64,000 bases of DNA from Haloplanus salinus (GCF_003336245.1 NZ_QPHM01000004.1:62001-126000), one strand, 5' to 3'. Counted from the first letter of the stretch, positions 9,296 through 17,755 are shown. Numbers and translations: made by a program. Notes: generated by a model not told the origin, from the letters alone.

Positions 9296-9769
9296 ATGCC
9301 CGAACCTGACCCCGACGCTGGCGCTCCCACCAGCCCTGAAGAAAGGGGCGCAGAGATTCCTACACCCCCGGAAGGGCTGGCAAAGCGCGTATGGGAGCCC
9401 CTGCAGGCACAGACTGTGTACGATCTAGAGCGAGTCATCGACTACTGCGAAGAACTTATCGAGCACAAGGAACGGCCGGTGTCTCCGAGTGAGACGGCCG
9501 GAGAGGGTGAAGTCGCAGACAAGAAACCACCGCAGAACCTCTCTCGTGAGGAGCAGCGTGCAGCGAAAGAAGAGCTCGAAGAGATGAGTACGGACGAGAT
9601 GAAGGAACTCTCAGAGGATGAACTGACCCGATATGGACACGTACAGATACGGAAGCTCCCGTGTGGGCCAGGATGCGATGGTTGCCCCCATGGACCGTAT
9701 CGCTACATTGTCTATCGAGATAGCCGAGGGAAGGTGACCTCGAAGTATGCGGGAAAGGCTGATGGGTAG
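9296..9769 (+). CDS. DUF6788-like protein
   Basis: 157 residues. The C-terminus (RKLPCGPGCDGCPHGPYRYI, then YRDSRGKVTSKYAGK) matches my memory of the DUF6788 signature found in phages, plasmids and archaea: a Cys-rich CGxxxCxxCPHGPY knuckle followed by a short beta hairpin. The middle is Glu/Lys-rich and helical, probably a coiled coil. It is the only plus-strand gene in this stretch. It starts essentially at the edge of the inverted GTCCTAC pair, so it is likely leaderless. The molecular role is unknown. Confidence 0.75.
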   Translation: MPEPDPDAGAPTSPEERGAEIPTPPEGLAKRVWEPLQAQTVYDLERVIDYCEELIEHKERPVSPSETAGEGEVADKKPPQNLSREEQRAAKEELEEMSTDEMKELSEDELTRYGHVQIRKLPCGPGCDGCPHGPYRYIVYRDSRGKVTSKYAGKADG

Positions 9770-9814
9770 CACGATCGCCGTACGGAACCCACGGAAGACG
9801 AGAATCCTATAGAG

Positions 9815-10405
9815 TCACCCGTGGTTTGCAGTCTCGACAACGCACCCGGAATCACGACACGCCGCGAGCCACCCATTCTGGTAGCCGATCCCCGCAAGGT
9901 CGGCGAATGGAAACCGGATCGTCACGTACTCAGGAGTGACGTCGGGAAGTTGCACACGGAGCGCGTTGCCGTCCTGGTCGGCGGCCTCAAGGTAGTCACT
10001 CCCAGCGAGTACGTAAAGCTCCCAGACGAGGTCTCGACCGTCCTCGGTAGTCTCGGGCCACCCCACATCAGAGAGCGCCGTGCGGACGTCCTCGACCCAC
10101 TGAGCGGTGTCCACATCGTCATCGGTGATGGCGACGTCGTAATCGTCGATGACGCGGTCGGGATCAAGCAGTCCGAATTTCGCAGAAAGGATCCACCAGC
10201 GAGCACAGAGTGTCTCAGCAAAATCGCGCTTGAGGCCAAAGTATGTCGAACGGTATTTTTCGCGAGCAGGGAGCAAGCCGTCGTGTTTCGCGTCGCCACA
10301 CCCGACGAGGGCAGTTCGGCGAACGTGGAGATCGCTTCGAGTACTACCCTCGTGGCCTCCACCGTCAGTCTGGAGTATCCCGATCTTTGTCTGTCTCGTT
10401 GACAT
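9815..10405 (-). CDS. DUF6884-like protein
   Basis: 196 residues. The core (TALVGCGDAKHDG, PAREKYRSTYFG, WWILSAKFGLLDPDRVIDDYD) is the pattern I associate with DUF6884, a YaaA/ArcS-related fold common in phages and mobile elements. Its exact function is not established to my knowledge, but such proteins are often found near 7-deazaguanine or DNA-modification genes. A C-terminal extension of about 70 residues ends ACRDSGCVVETANHG. It is the last gene of the operon running down from 13037, 21 nt after the preceding stop. Together with the TGT-like genes at 13134 and 20847 it suggests a base-modification role, which is inference. Confidence 0.7.
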   Translation of the reverse strand: MSTRQTKIGILQTDGGGHEGSTRSDLHVRRTALVGCGDAKHDGLLPAREKYRSTYFGLKRDFAETLCARWWILSAKFGLLDPDRVIDDYDVAITDDDVDTAQWVEDVRTALSDVGWPETTEDGRDLVWELYVLAGSDYLEAADQDGNALRVQLPDVTPEYVTIRFPFADLAGIGYQNGWLAACRDSGCVVETANHG

Positions 10406-10426
10406 TTATCGTATCGGCGGTGAGGA

Positions 10427-11014
10427 CTAATAGTGGACGTCGACGGGCGTCACGAAAAACGAGGTCTCGTCGCTCCCCGTATCCTCGGTCGCGATCTCCT
10501 CGAGAAGTTGATCGAATTCGGCTTGGCTCCGAATTGCGGTTCCGTATTCGTTGTAGAGGTAGTAGACCGGGCCGGCGTATTCACCGACAGAGTACATCGC
10601 ATACCGGACGTCGATTGAGTAGGAGTCGATGAACTCCTCTTCGCTTCGGGCGGGGCCGAGAGGGTTCCACGGTTCGACGTCGGTTTCAATACGGGGGCTT
10701 TCGAGGAGTTCCTCGTCGGTGTACTCTTCGAATCCCTTGCGGATGACAGCCATTCGTCGAGCAAGTTCGCGAGTGGTTGATACCCAGGCGCCCTCGAGAA
10801 GATCGTTCCCGATCTCGGAGTCGGCACGAGCGGAGCCCTCTTCACGGAAGATGTCAGGGAGTGACTCGCTCCAGCGACCACCATCGGTCATGAGTGTGCC
10901 GTAGTCGAACGTCGGGTAGAGCGGCGCGTCAACGCCCTCAAAGAGGCCGTGGGCGATGCCGGTCGCGTCTTCGGCGTCGTAGGCTTCGCAGACGACTCTG
11001 ATGAGCATATGCAT
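10427..11014 (-). CDS. Hypothetical protein, paralogous to the 18056-18820 product
   Basis: 195 residues (ATG at 11014 or 11008). No known domain is recognised. The segment DVEPWNPLGPARSEEEF plus YLYNEYGTAIRSQAEFDQLL resembles LEPFNKAHNRTNWGDHL plus YLYGEDGTAICRAGQFIDLI in the zinc-ribbon protein at 18056-18820, so both probably share a domain. It lies 11 nt downstream of the 77-residue gene and 21 nt upstream of the DUF6884-like gene, so it is co-transcribed. Confidence 0.75.
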   Translation of the reverse strand: MHMLIRVVCEAYDAEDATGIAHGLFEGVDAPLYPTFDYGTLMTDGGRWSESLPDIFREEGSARADSEIGNDLLEGAWVSTTRELARRMAVIRKGFEEYTDEELLESPRIETDVEPWNPLGPARSEEEFIDSYSIDVRYAMYSVGEYAGPVYYLYNEYGTAIRSQAEFDQLLEEIATEDTGSDETSFFVTPVDVHY

Positions 11015-11025
11015 GATGAATTTGG

Positions 11026-11259
11026 TCAGGGGTAGAGGGCGAACGCAGTATCGTCGGCGTCGATACCGAATATTGTGCCAGGAGCGTTCCCTTCGGGATC
11101 AGCCGACGGGTAGAGGATCGTCCCGGACTCGAGTTCGAGAACGACTGTCGATTGCCAATCGTGGGCTTGCCAGCCTTCGCGTTCAAGTTCTTCGTTGGTC
11201 ATTTCACGGACGTCGACGATGCGCTGTCCGGCGATATTGTCGTCTGTGGTGGATTCCAT
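11026..11259 (-). CDS. Small conserved-looking hypothetical protein
   Basis: 77 residues beginning MESTTDDNIAG, with a beta-rich core (TVVLELESGTILYPSADPEGN) and the helix MTNEELEREGW. The start at 11259 is set by the leader hairpin 6 nt upstream. The function is unknown. Confidence 0.75.
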   Translation of the reverse strand: MESTTDDNIAGQRIVDVREMTNEELEREGWQAHDWQSTVVLELESGTILYPSADPEGNAPGTIFGIDADDTAFALYP

Positions 11260-11265
11260 TTTGAG

Positions 11266-11298
11266 TGGGCCTCCACCGCGTGGGGGCCCGACAAACGA
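11266..11298 (-). promoter_or_regulatory. Leader hairpin (type I)
   Basis: mRNA sense: CGTTTGTCGGGCCCCC, loop, GGTGGAGGCCC. The stem of the outer GGGCC/GGCCC is extended compared with other copies. It ends 6 nt before the ATG at 11259. Confidence 0.8.
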
Positions 11299-11305
11299 GC
11301 ACGAG
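11296..11305. repeat. Target-site duplication, left copy
   Basis: CGAGCACGAG, repeated exactly at 11528-11537 on the other side of the small inverted-repeat element. Confidence 0.8.
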
Positions 11306-11527
11306 CATGCGTCTTTAGTTAATACTCTCAGGAATACTGGTGAGAAGTGTTTTCCGGCCAAATAGCGCCGAGCTAGACCGGCTACGGCCAGAAATCACCG
11401 TTTGCGACAGACACGTATTGCTCAATCTTGAGAGGGAAAGAGCCTCAGCTTTGGATTTCTCTCTGTGAATACTGAGAGACATAATTTCAAGAAGAATATT
11501 ACTACTGGACTTAACTAAAGACGCATG
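11306..11527. mobile_element. 222-bp MITE
   Basis: A non-coding element bounded by perfect 17-bp terminal inverted repeats (left CATGCGTCTTTAGTTAA at 11306-11322, right complement at 11511-11527) and flanked by an exact 10-bp direct repeat. A 10-bp duplication and CTTTAGTTAA-like ends fit a MITE mobilised by an IS4-type (ISH8-group) transposase; the family assignment is from memory. The insertion is immediately after the stop codon of the 11538-13037 gene and before the leader of the next gene. Removing it restores a compact operon in which the leader follows the upstream stop by about 10 nt. Confidence 0.8.
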
Positions 11528-11537
11528 CGAGCACGAG
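11528..11537. repeat. Target-site duplication, right copy
   Basis: CGAGCACGAG, directly next to the TAA stop of the minus-strand gene ending at 11538. Confidence 0.8.
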
Positions 11538-13037
11538 TTAGTCCGCCGCGTCCTCGTTCTCGTTTTGGGAGTGCTGCACGGGAATCTCGAATATGATGTG
11601 ACTCTCCGTATCCGTGGTGAGTTCGTCCACCTCGGTCCAGGTGTACCAGGCTTCTTCGAGGAGATCGGTTCGGTTGGGTGTCTCGGAGATGGCGTAGACC
11701 GAGGCGCTAATGCCTTCGGTGGCGAAGCGAATATCGACGGTGAGTTGGTCGGTGTCATCAGGTGAGACACCCATCTGACGGGTTTTGCTATCCGGTACAT
11801 CGTCACTGCCGCTGTCCTGGTCGTCGAGATCGCCCCGGTAGCGGTGGGGGAGAACGTGGTCGGGGATATCGTTCTGCTCGATCACCGCGTCCTCCCGCTC
11901 ATCGAGTGTCTCCGTCAGGTCCGTGAGCTTCTCCTCGGCTGTCTCGATTGCGGTCTTCTTCCGGGCGTAGGTCTCATCCATGAAGTGGTACTTCCGGGTG
12001 TCGTCGTAGAAACGGATGCCCTCCGACCGCTCCCGTCGCTTGGTCCCCAGTATACCGTAGCCCGCCAGATAGTCAGTCCGATACTCGGCATGGGTGTCAC
12101 TCACGGTCTGCTCCCGGAGCCGAAAGCGCCCGATTGTTTCAGGCCAGTCGATATCTTCCTGCTCGGCCTGCTGTTCGGCCCGGTCGCGCTCCTCGGCCCG
12201 AACCTCCTTGATGTGCGGAACGAGTTCGTCGAGCGCGTCCTGGGCGCTCTCGTGGAACTGCCCGCTCCCGTCCCGCCGGGTCCCCACCGGGTCGAAGTAT
12301 TCGATGTCCCACTCACCGGCGCCGGATGAGACGTCGTCGTCCCGAAGCCACATTTCGGCCAAGTAGCCGTCCGGATGCTCAACGAGGATCGAGGGCTCTT
12401 GCTCGGCGTCCTCGTGCTCATCGACGATTATCCAGTGTTCGGGAACGTCCAGAGAGTCAACGATCCCCTCCATGACCGTCTGTTCGGTCACACTCTCGAC
12501 GCCCTCGAGCTCATCGACGTCGCCGCCGGCATCCTCGGTTGCCTGGGCATTGACGTCGATGGGGAGACCGTGGCGGGTGATTCCACGGGCCTTTAATTTC
12601 GGTATCGTTGTCCGGATCGATTTGGCCGAAGCGTCCCCGATTCCCGGCCACTCCGATAGGTCCTCGGTGTTATCTTCGACTTTCAGGACGTGACTGGCAC
12701 CCGAACCCATCTCTTTGATCGAGTTGGCGACGTTTCCAGTGACTTCGAAGGCTCGAGTGATCGTGGAGGGGGTCCATGAGCCGTTGGCCAGCGCATCGAG
12801 CGCACTCTCCCGAGTTCCACCATCGAGGTATTCCGGGTCCTCGGTCGCCTGGCTGCCGGTGAGATCCGTCTGCCCCTCGATCACCTCGGAAGCGAGGCTG
12901 GCCTGCTCGCCGGGGTTAGCAGGCGGGTCGCACACGTCGTTTCGGTTGTCGACGAACTCGTCACTCCTGTCCACGACCTCTCCAGTGGAGTTCGTCGAAT
13001 TGTTGCTACTCGCGTCGGTCGGCGGTGGTGAGGGCAT
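11538..13037 (-). CDS. Large acidic protein with possible helix-hairpin-helix
   Basis: 499 residues from the ATG at 13037, chosen because the leader hairpin ends 4 nt before it. Residues 1-80 are disordered. A helix-hairpin-helix-like segment (LSEWPGIGDASAKSIRTTIP) lies near residues 129-148 and suggests DNA contact. The middle contains a beta-rich domain (HWIIVDEHEDAEQEPSILVE) and a charged coiled coil (HIKEVRAEERDRAEQQAEQE). The C-terminal part repeats beta-rich character. No catalytic motif is recognised. It heads the operon that continues to the DUF6884-like gene. Confidence 0.8.
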   Translation of the reverse strand: MPSPPPTDASSNNSTNSTGEVVDRSDEFVDNRNDVCDPPANPGEQASLASEVIEGQTDLTGSQATEDPEYLDGGTRESALDALANGSWTPSTITRAFEVTGNVANSIKEMGSGASHVLKVEDNTEDLSEWPGIGDASAKSIRTTIPKLKARGITRHGLPIDVNAQATEDAGGDVDELEGVESVTEQTVMEGIVDSLDVPEHWIIVDEHEDAEQEPSILVEHPDGYLAEMWLRDDDVSSGAGEWDIEYFDPVGTRRDGSGQFHESAQDALDELVPHIKEVRAEERDRAEQQAEQEDIDWPETIGRFRLREQTVSDTHAEYRTDYLAGYGILGTKRRERSEGIRFYDDTRKYHFMDETYARKKTAIETAEEKLTDLTETLDEREDAVIEQNDIPDHVLPHRYRGDLDDQDSGSDDVPDSKTRQMGVSPDDTDQLTVDIRFATEGISASVYAISETPNRTDLLEEAWYTWTEVDELTTDTESHIIFEIPVQHSQNENEDAAD

Positions 13038-13041
13038 TCTG

Positions 13042-13074
13042 TGGGCCTCCGCCGTGCGGGGGCCGGACAAATCG
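13042..13074 (-). promoter_or_regulatory. Leader hairpin (type I)
   Basis: mRNA sense: GATTTGTCCGGCCCCC, loop, GGCGGAGGCCC. It ends 4 nt before the ATG at 13037. Confidence 0.8.
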
Positions 13075-13076
13075 AG

Positions 13077-13123
13077 CCCTACGCAACATACGGACACCGA
13101 CAGTTCGCACCGTAACGTAGGAC
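13077..13123. promoter_or_regulatory. Inverted GTCCTAC pair no. 3
   Basis: Arms CCCTACGCAAC and GTAACGTAGGACC, 47 bp overall, immediately upstream of the leader hairpin at 13042-13074. Confidence 0.65.
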
Positions 13124-13133
13124 CGGGCGACCG

Positions 13134-14336
13134 TTACGGCCGCTCGTCCACGACCTCGTCCCAGAGCCCTTCGTGGTATTCGACGTAGTTGCGCTCGGTC
13201 TGTGTCCGATATGCGAAAGTGCGCCCGTCTTCGTAGGTGACGATGATGGCCTGCTCGATGGGATAGGGGCCATCTTCGTCCTCGTAGTCCACTAGTTCTG
13301 CCCACTCATCGGGTGACCCAAGCGGATCGGGATCGCTGAGATCCCCTCCGTTGGCAGCCCAGATCGGGTCGTCCGGTTCTTTGACGGCGGGGTCGAGGCG
13401 TTCGATTGGCGTCTTCCCCTCGGCGGGCCACACTCCACGTTCCTCCCAGAATGCTCGCATCTCACGGAGGCTTCGACGGACGGTCTCGCGGATGGTGAGG
13501 AAGTCAGCGTCTTGCCACCCGTCGCGTGACCAGGATTCGCCTTTGTAGGCGATACCCTGCGGGCCGTTCCAATCGAGACCGATGATGTCCGCAGGCGGGT
13601 CCCCTGTGAGATTCGGTTGGGTGAGCTCCTGGATGACGCGCCATTGCTTCGTCGGGCTGGCTCCAAGGAGATGCACACGGTGACCGCGCCAGTTGGCGAT
13701 ATCCGAGAAGTGCCACGCTTTGATATTTGAACGCCCCATCGCGTATCCGAGGACGAGCGATTCCCCGGGGATATCAGCGTTGGCGACGATATCGATGGCC
13801 TCGCGACACTTCGGGACGATGATGATGGTCGCGTCTGGGTAGTCGGATTTGAGTTCGCGGGCGGCGTCGACAAACGTGTGTGCTTCCTCAGGAGTGCGGG
13901 CATCGCCAACGACACCGATTTCGGGCTCAACCTCACGGAAGCGGGTGAGATACCGATCGAGGTCGGGCCGATTGAAGTCGTTGTCGAGCATGAGGATCGG
14001 GACGTCAACGTTGCGGAGATGGCTATCCTGAATCCGACAGTCCTCGCGAGCGCCGGTAACGAATCCGAGGGCGTATGCCTCAGTCGCAAACGGGGCTCGA
14101 TGAAGGAACCCGATGTACTCGGCACGACGAGCGACTTCGATAGGAAGCGCGTCCTCTTCGCGTTCTCGTTCGGTGTTGCTGTCGGCCTCGATCTCGGACC
14201 GGTGGTCGGAATGCTCGCCTCCCGAGGCCCGGTGTCTGTCCTCGAGTGTGTCAAGAGTCGCCGGCGAGAGGTACGTGGAGAGGTCGAGTTGGCCGTGGCC
14301 GATGCTCTCGACTGAACTGGTATTGGAACTCACCAT
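13134..14336 (-). CDS. DUF6610-like, TGT-superfamily-like protein
   Basis: 400 residues. After a disordered 60-residue N-terminus it has the features of a TIM-barrel protein related to tRNA-guanine transglycosylases: FLHRAPFATEAYALGFVTGA, ILMLDNDF, ATIIIVPKCREAIDIV, LVLGYAMGRSNIKAW, VHLLGASPTKQW and IIGLDWNGPQ. The last Asp (GLDWNG) may be equivalent to the TGT nucleophile. I associate this pattern with DUF6610, but that label is from memory. Known TGT paralogues (DpdA) place 7-deazaguanines into DNA; whether this one does is inference. The C-terminal 60 residues form an extra beta-rich tail. A second TGT-like protein is at 20847-22064. Confidence 0.65.
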   Translation of the reverse strand: MVSSNTSSVESIGHGQLDLSTYLSPATLDTLEDRHRASGGEHSDHRSEIEADSNTEREREEDALPIEVARRAEYIGFLHRAPFATEAYALGFVTGAREDCRIQDSHLRNVDVPILMLDNDFNRPDLDRYLTRFREVEPEIGVVGDARTPEEAHTFVDAARELKSDYPDATIIIVPKCREAIDIVANADIPGESLVLGYAMGRSNIKAWHFSDIANWRGHRVHLLGASPTKQWRVIQELTQPNLTGDPPADIIGLDWNGPQGIAYKGESWSRDGWQDADFLTIRETVRRSLREMRAFWEERGVWPAEGKTPIERLDPAVKEPDDPIWAANGGDLSDPDPLGSPDEWAELVDYEDEDGPYPIEQAIIVTYEDGRTFAYRTQTERNYVEYHEGLWDEVVDERP

Positions 14337-14363
14337 AGGAAGTGGCCGTCAGGATGGTCAGCT

Positions 14364-14394
14364 GGCGGCGCACGGCTCCGCCGCCGACAAAAAC
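14364..14394 (-). promoter_or_regulatory. Leader hairpin (variant)
   Basis: mRNA sense: AGTTTTTGTC then GGCGGCG, loop, CGCCGCC. The stem has swapped C-runs for a GGCGGCG/CGCCGCC pair, which suggests the fold rather than the exact bases is conserved. It ends 27 nt before the ATG at 14336. Confidence 0.6.
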
Positions 14395-14412
14395 TGGCGG
14401 ACGAAACCTCGC

Positions 14413-15813
14413 CTACGCGGAAGACACAGAAGGGGAGCTCGACGACGAGGATGCTCGTGCGGATGGCTCCACGGATGGGTCACGAAGATGGTCGTAGTCG
14501 ATCTCGAGGCCAGCGATTCCCTCGACTGCGGCGGTCGCGACGTTCCCGGTGAGGCAGTTCTCGACAGTCGCGTAGCCGTGGAGCCGAGCCCACTCACAGG
14601 CGTCGGCGATGAGTCCCCGAAGCACGTTCACCGGGTAAGCGAGGGCGTCGGTCTGGACGCTCGCAGTGGACAGCGTGACGGCTTCGGTGTTGTCCCGGGT
14701 GTTCTGCTCCCCGGAGTGGTCTCGAAGGCAGAGTACGGCAACCAGGGAGTCTTCTGGCGTCCGGTAGGCGAAGCACGCGACGAGCGGTGCGGTGTCGTCA
14801 GGTTCGCCACAGTCGTACTCATCGAGGAACGCCCGGGCGTCGGGGGTGAGGGTGGTTTCTCGACGAGCCAGACGCTCCTCCCGGGTCTGGACGAGTTCCC
14901 CCTGAGCAAGCGTGCGGGCAGAGGCACACGCAGGTCCGGCTGGTGTGTTCTTGTCGGTGAGGCGGGCCTGATCGGGACTGACGCGACCGGCGGGCCGTCG
15001 AGCCTCGATCGAATGACTGGCGAGGACGTATCTGTAGCGCCATTTCCGGTACCGTCCACCCCCAGCACGGCCCTCACGAGAGTGCCAGTCACTCCGGTCG
15101 GCTATCGTCGTCCCGAGAAGCTCGAACCCAGCGGCCTGGTACATCGTCCCCACGTTGTTGTTCTGGACACCGGCGTACGTAAGCAGGCGATCGTATCCTT
15201 CCAGGCGACTCCACGCACAACAGCGTGAGAGGAGCCACGAGCCGGTATTCACGGGCCGGTCAGGGTGGGCAGCGAAGCGATACAGTTCGACCGTCCGACC
15301 GTCGGCGTTGTGTCGCCCCCGCGGGCGTCCGAGGACCGCCATCGCAACCTCTCGGTCCTGGTAGGTGGCAGTGAGTGCGATTCGGAAGGGCGTGGTCACT
15401 GGGTCGTGCTGATACGCGACGTCGGGGTGCTTCAGGAAGCCGTTGACACGCTCACGGACTCTGGACCCACGCTCAGCGCGGAGCGATAGGTGCCCCGTTG
15501 ACGACGCACCACCGGGCGAGACGAGACGGGGGTCACAGTCGCGGTATGTCCGATAGGCGTGGTAGGCGGCAAGGGAGTCGAATTCCGTCTCGAGTATGAC
15601 GATCTCCCCGGAGTCGATCATCGCATCAGTCTCGTCTTGATTGGGGAGGCGACCGATACTAAGTGGGCCCCCTGGCGGGACGTACCAGTTGAAGGATCCG
15701 ATGGAGTCATCCCCAGTGAATCGCCCGATAGCGTTGAGGTAGGGGAACGCGATGATGTCGCCGGCGCGAAGCGGCCGTATCACTCTGGACGAGGGGTGGT
15801 GACGAGTACTCAC
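14413..15813 (-). CDS. Tandem GNAT acetyltransferase-like protein (Mom/XF1762-like)
   Basis: 466 residues. The N-terminal 100 residues describe a substrate-binding region (GSFNWYVPPGGPLSIGRLP). Residues ~145-270 are a GNAT domain like the XF1762/Mom family of mobile-element proteins: AMAVLGRPRGRHNADGRTVEL, CCAWSRLEGYDRLLTYAGVQ, TMYQAAGFELLG, then RRYRK-like basic tail. Residues ~330-450 look like a second, degenerate GNAT domain (LVAVLCLRD, ADACEWARLHGYATVENCLT). Phage Mu Mom, of this fold, modifies adenine in DNA; a similar role here is inference. It lies between TGT-like genes in the same block. It ends in a Ser-rich tail. Confidence 0.7.
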   Translation of the reverse strand: MSTRHHPSSRVIRPLRAGDIIAFPYLNAIGRFTGDDSIGSFNWYVPPGGPLSIGRLPNQDETDAMIDSGEIVILETEFDSLAAYHAYRTYRDCDPRLVSPGGASSTGHLSLRAERGSRVRERVNGFLKHPDVAYQHDPVTTPFRIALTATYQDREVAMAVLGRPRGRHNADGRTVELYRFAAHPDRPVNTGSWLLSRCCAWSRLEGYDRLLTYAGVQNNNVGTMYQAAGFELLGTTIADRSDWHSREGRAGGGRYRKWRYRYVLASHSIEARRPAGRVSPDQARLTDKNTPAGPACASARTLAQGELVQTREERLARRETTLTPDARAFLDEYDCGEPDDTAPLVACFAYRTPEDSLVAVLCLRDHSGEQNTRDNTEAVTLSTASVQTDALAYPVNVLRGLIADACEWARLHGYATVENCLTGNVATAAVEGIAGLEIDYDHLRDPSVEPSARASSSSSSPSVSSA

Positions 15814-15828
15814 GGGAAAGGAGAGGCG

Positions 15829-16125
15829 TTAGGCGGATGCCCAGCCAAAGAACAGGTACGTGTCTTCTTCGACGTGAATACATCCAGCAGGGCCCCACTT
15901 GCTGTCGATTCGAGAGTCCTGTTCGTCGATAAGCTGGCTGGCGTACTCGGCGGGGTCGGTGTCGCCTACTTCGTCGTCGGGAATACGGGTGAAAGAGGTT
16001 TTCTCCGCGATGGTCCCGGTGTATCCACCTTGGCCGTAGTGGTACTGGGCGTCCTCAACGGCGTCGCTAAACGCGCTCTTGGCGTCCTCGCCGTTCGCTC
16101 GGGTGAAAAACGTGTGAGCGCCCAT
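15829..16125 (-). CDS. Small mobile-element hypothetical protein
   Basis: 98 residues starting MGAHTFFTRANGEDAKSAFS, with a conserved-looking AVEDAQYHYGQGGYTGTIAEK and a C-terminal GCIHVEEDTYLFFGWAS. This arrangement recalls short proteins found in many phages and plasmids, function unknown. Its ATG overlaps the stop of the upstream gene (TGATG), and its stop lies 15 nt before the GNAT gene, so the three form one operon. Confidence 0.75.
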   Translation of the reverse strand: MGAHTFFTRANGEDAKSAFSDAVEDAQYHYGQGGYTGTIAEKTSFTRIPDDEVGDTDPAEYASQLIDEQDSRIDSKWGPAGCIHVEEDTYLFFGWASA

Positions 16126-16400
16126 CAGCGGTCTCCCTCTAATTCGTCTTCACTGAGGTGAACCGCCTCGGCGTCGTCTGGAACAAGTTCCTCATAGGTT
16201 CGGAATTCCTGGCAATCGACACAGAAGACTCCGTTCTCACCGATATCGGAGTCGGTGATGGGGCCATTCTTTGTTACTTCGACATCAATATGTCCGTTCG
16301 CAAAACGATGCACAGCTCCGAACTGTACTTGATGGATGATCCACGAGAACCGTCCGTTTCCACAACCTGGACAGACAAGCAACTCCGATTCGGAGTTCAT
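16125..16400 (-). CDS. Small zinc-ribbon protein
   Basis: 91 residues with CPGC near residues 10-13 and CVDC near residues 60-63, a treble-clef or ribbon-type zinc site. Its ATG overlaps the stop of a 17-codon micro-ORF (ATGA). It is the first real gene of the operon running into the GNAT gene. Role unknown. Confidence 0.75.
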   Translation of the reverse strand: MNSESELLVCPGCGNGRFSWIIHQVQFGAVHRFANGHIDVEVTKNGPITDSDIGENGVFCVDCQEFRTYEELVPDDAEAVHLSEDELEGDR

Positions 16401-16450
16401 CTAACGACCTCGTATATTCGCCGGTTTGTACTGCGGCTGGTGGTTGCCAT
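16397..16450 (-). CDS. 17-codon micro-ORF behind a leader hairpin
   Basis: Reads MATTSRSTNRRIYEVVR. It starts 10 nt downstream of the leader hairpin at 16461-16492 and its TGA overlaps the ATG of the zinc-ribbon gene. It probably acts as a translated leader that passes ribosomes to the next gene. Translation is inferred from spacing only. Confidence 0.5.
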   Translation of the reverse strand: MATTSRSTNRRIYEVVR

Positions 16451-16460
16451 CTTGTTTGGA

Positions 16461-16492
16461 CTCCTCCACCGTCTCGGGGGGCCACAAACAGG
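16461..16492 (-). promoter_or_regulatory. Leader hairpin (type I)
   Basis: mRNA sense: CTGTTTGTGGCCCCCCG, loop, GGTGGAGG. It ends 10 nt before the micro-ORF ATG at 16450. Confidence 0.75.
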
Positions 16493-16663
16493 GTAAAATC
16501 GATCTCGTATGTGAAGGGAGTCATAGAATCGTTCACAGCCGATTTACTGCGGTGCAAGCGGTAGAAAATGTTGAATTATATGCATACAGAAGCTGATGCA
16601 AGATACAGAGCTTATATTCAGCAGCCGATGATCTACGCAGATTTCGCCGCCCGCGGTAGGCGT

Positions 16664-17755
16664 CTACTGTGACTCCTCATCGCCGAATCCGTCCAGTCGC
16701 GTTTGAGCCGTCTGCCCGCCGCCAGGGTCTGGATTCGGTGCGTGCCCCGTATCAATTTTCGTATGGCACGCCACACAGACGGTGACGAGATTCGGCATAT
16801 CGTTGCGCTCCCGCGGGTCCTCAACGGTGCGCGCCGGCTCGATGTGGTGAACGGGCAGCCGCCGGTCGAACGCCGCTAGGTGAGTGTCCTCGTCGAGCCC
16901 GCACCGCTGGCATTCCCGGCCGTCACGCTCGCGGACCGCGCGCTTCTTTGCATCGTCGAACCCCGGCCCGTAGTCGATGGTGTCCTGGGCGTCGCCACCG
17001 CCCGCCCCAGGCGAGTGGATCGTGTCTGTGACGCCGTGGTTCGCGCGGGTGTCCTCGACGTCGAACCCGGCGGCCAGCAGCGCCTCAATCCAGCTACCGA
17101 ACTCTTGTTGGTACACCCGATGGTACGGACCGTCGGCGGCGTTCACTTCCGGCGCCGAGGGCGGCCGGCACAGGGTATCGCCGAGGTCGCGCAGGTGCTC
17201 GCGCAGCTCCGCGCGGCTGTAACCCGGCGTCGGGACGTCGGCGGCCGCGAGGGCGTCCGACCAGCTCCCCCACCGGGTCTTGTAGAGGGTCGCGGAGTAC
17301 CGGCCGTGCTGGTCCATGTACTGGCTCGACGGCGGGTGTCCAAGCTCGCCGGTGAGCGCCTGCAGGTGCTCTAGCAGTTCGGCGTCGGTTGCATCCCGAC
17401 CGTGGGACGTGCGGGTGACCTCGAGGTTGGCGGCGCGCAGCGCGTCGTTGTAGGATCCGAACCAGTTGCCGTAGCTGGCGTGACTGGGGGCCCGCGGGTA
17501 TGCGTCCAGGTCCTCGGTGGTGGGAGTGTGTCCGAGATCGTCGGCGACCGCGGCGAGGACTTCGAGCATCGCAGCGTGGACGTCGTCGTCGGAGTGGGCG
17601 TTACTCGCGTGGCTCCAGAGCCCGTTGGGCGTGACCGGCGTGCCGCAAATAGGGCACTCGACGGTGTCGTCGGGCACGGAGACCAGTTGCTTATGAGGCG
17701 GTACCACTGGGTCGGGCTTAAGCATTTGTACGAGGGTCCTGGCTCGCCCCGTCAC
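16664..17755 (-). CDS. HNH endonuclease with homing-type repeats
   Basis: Up to 363 residues (ATG 17755; 17725 also possible). An N-terminal CPIC...HASNAH zinc finger is followed by three copies of the homing-endonuclease-associated repeat (for example YGNWFGSYNDALRAANLEV, RWGSWSDALAAADV, FGSWIEALLAAGF). The C-terminus is a full HNH domain: RDGRECQRCG, PVHHIEP, NLVTVCVACH. Such proteins are site-specific DNA nucleases, often free-standing homing endonucleases. It is more GC-rich by eye than its neighbours and is flanked by AT-rich, gene-poor DNA without a leader hairpin, which suggests separate acquisition. Confidence 0.88.
   Translation of the reverse strand: MTGRARTLVQMLKPDPVVPPHKQLVSVPDDTVECPICGTPVTPNGLWSHASNAHSDDDVHAAMLEVLAAVADDLGHTPTTEDLDAYPRAPSHASYGNWFGSYNDALRAANLEVTRTSHGRDATDAELLEHLQALTGELGHPPSSQYMDQHGRYSATLYKTRWGSWSDALAAADVPTPGYSRAELREHLRDLGDTLCRPPSAPEVNAADGPYHRVYQQEFGSWIEALLAAGFDVEDTRANHGVTDTIHSPGAGGGDAQDTIDYGPGFDDAKKRAVRERDGRECQRCGLDEDTHLAAFDRRLPVHHIEPARTVEDPRERNDMPNLVTVCVACHTKIDTGHAPNPDPGGGQTAQTRLDGFGDEESQ

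Noticed and set aside
14113-15228. 371-codon plus-strand frame
   Set aside because: Antisense to the TGT-like and GNAT genes, whose domains are recognisable.
16285-16557. 90-codon minus-strand frame over the leader at 16461
   Set aside because: It reads through the leader hairpin; the micro-ORF plus zinc-ribbon arrangement with ATGA overlap is a better explanation.
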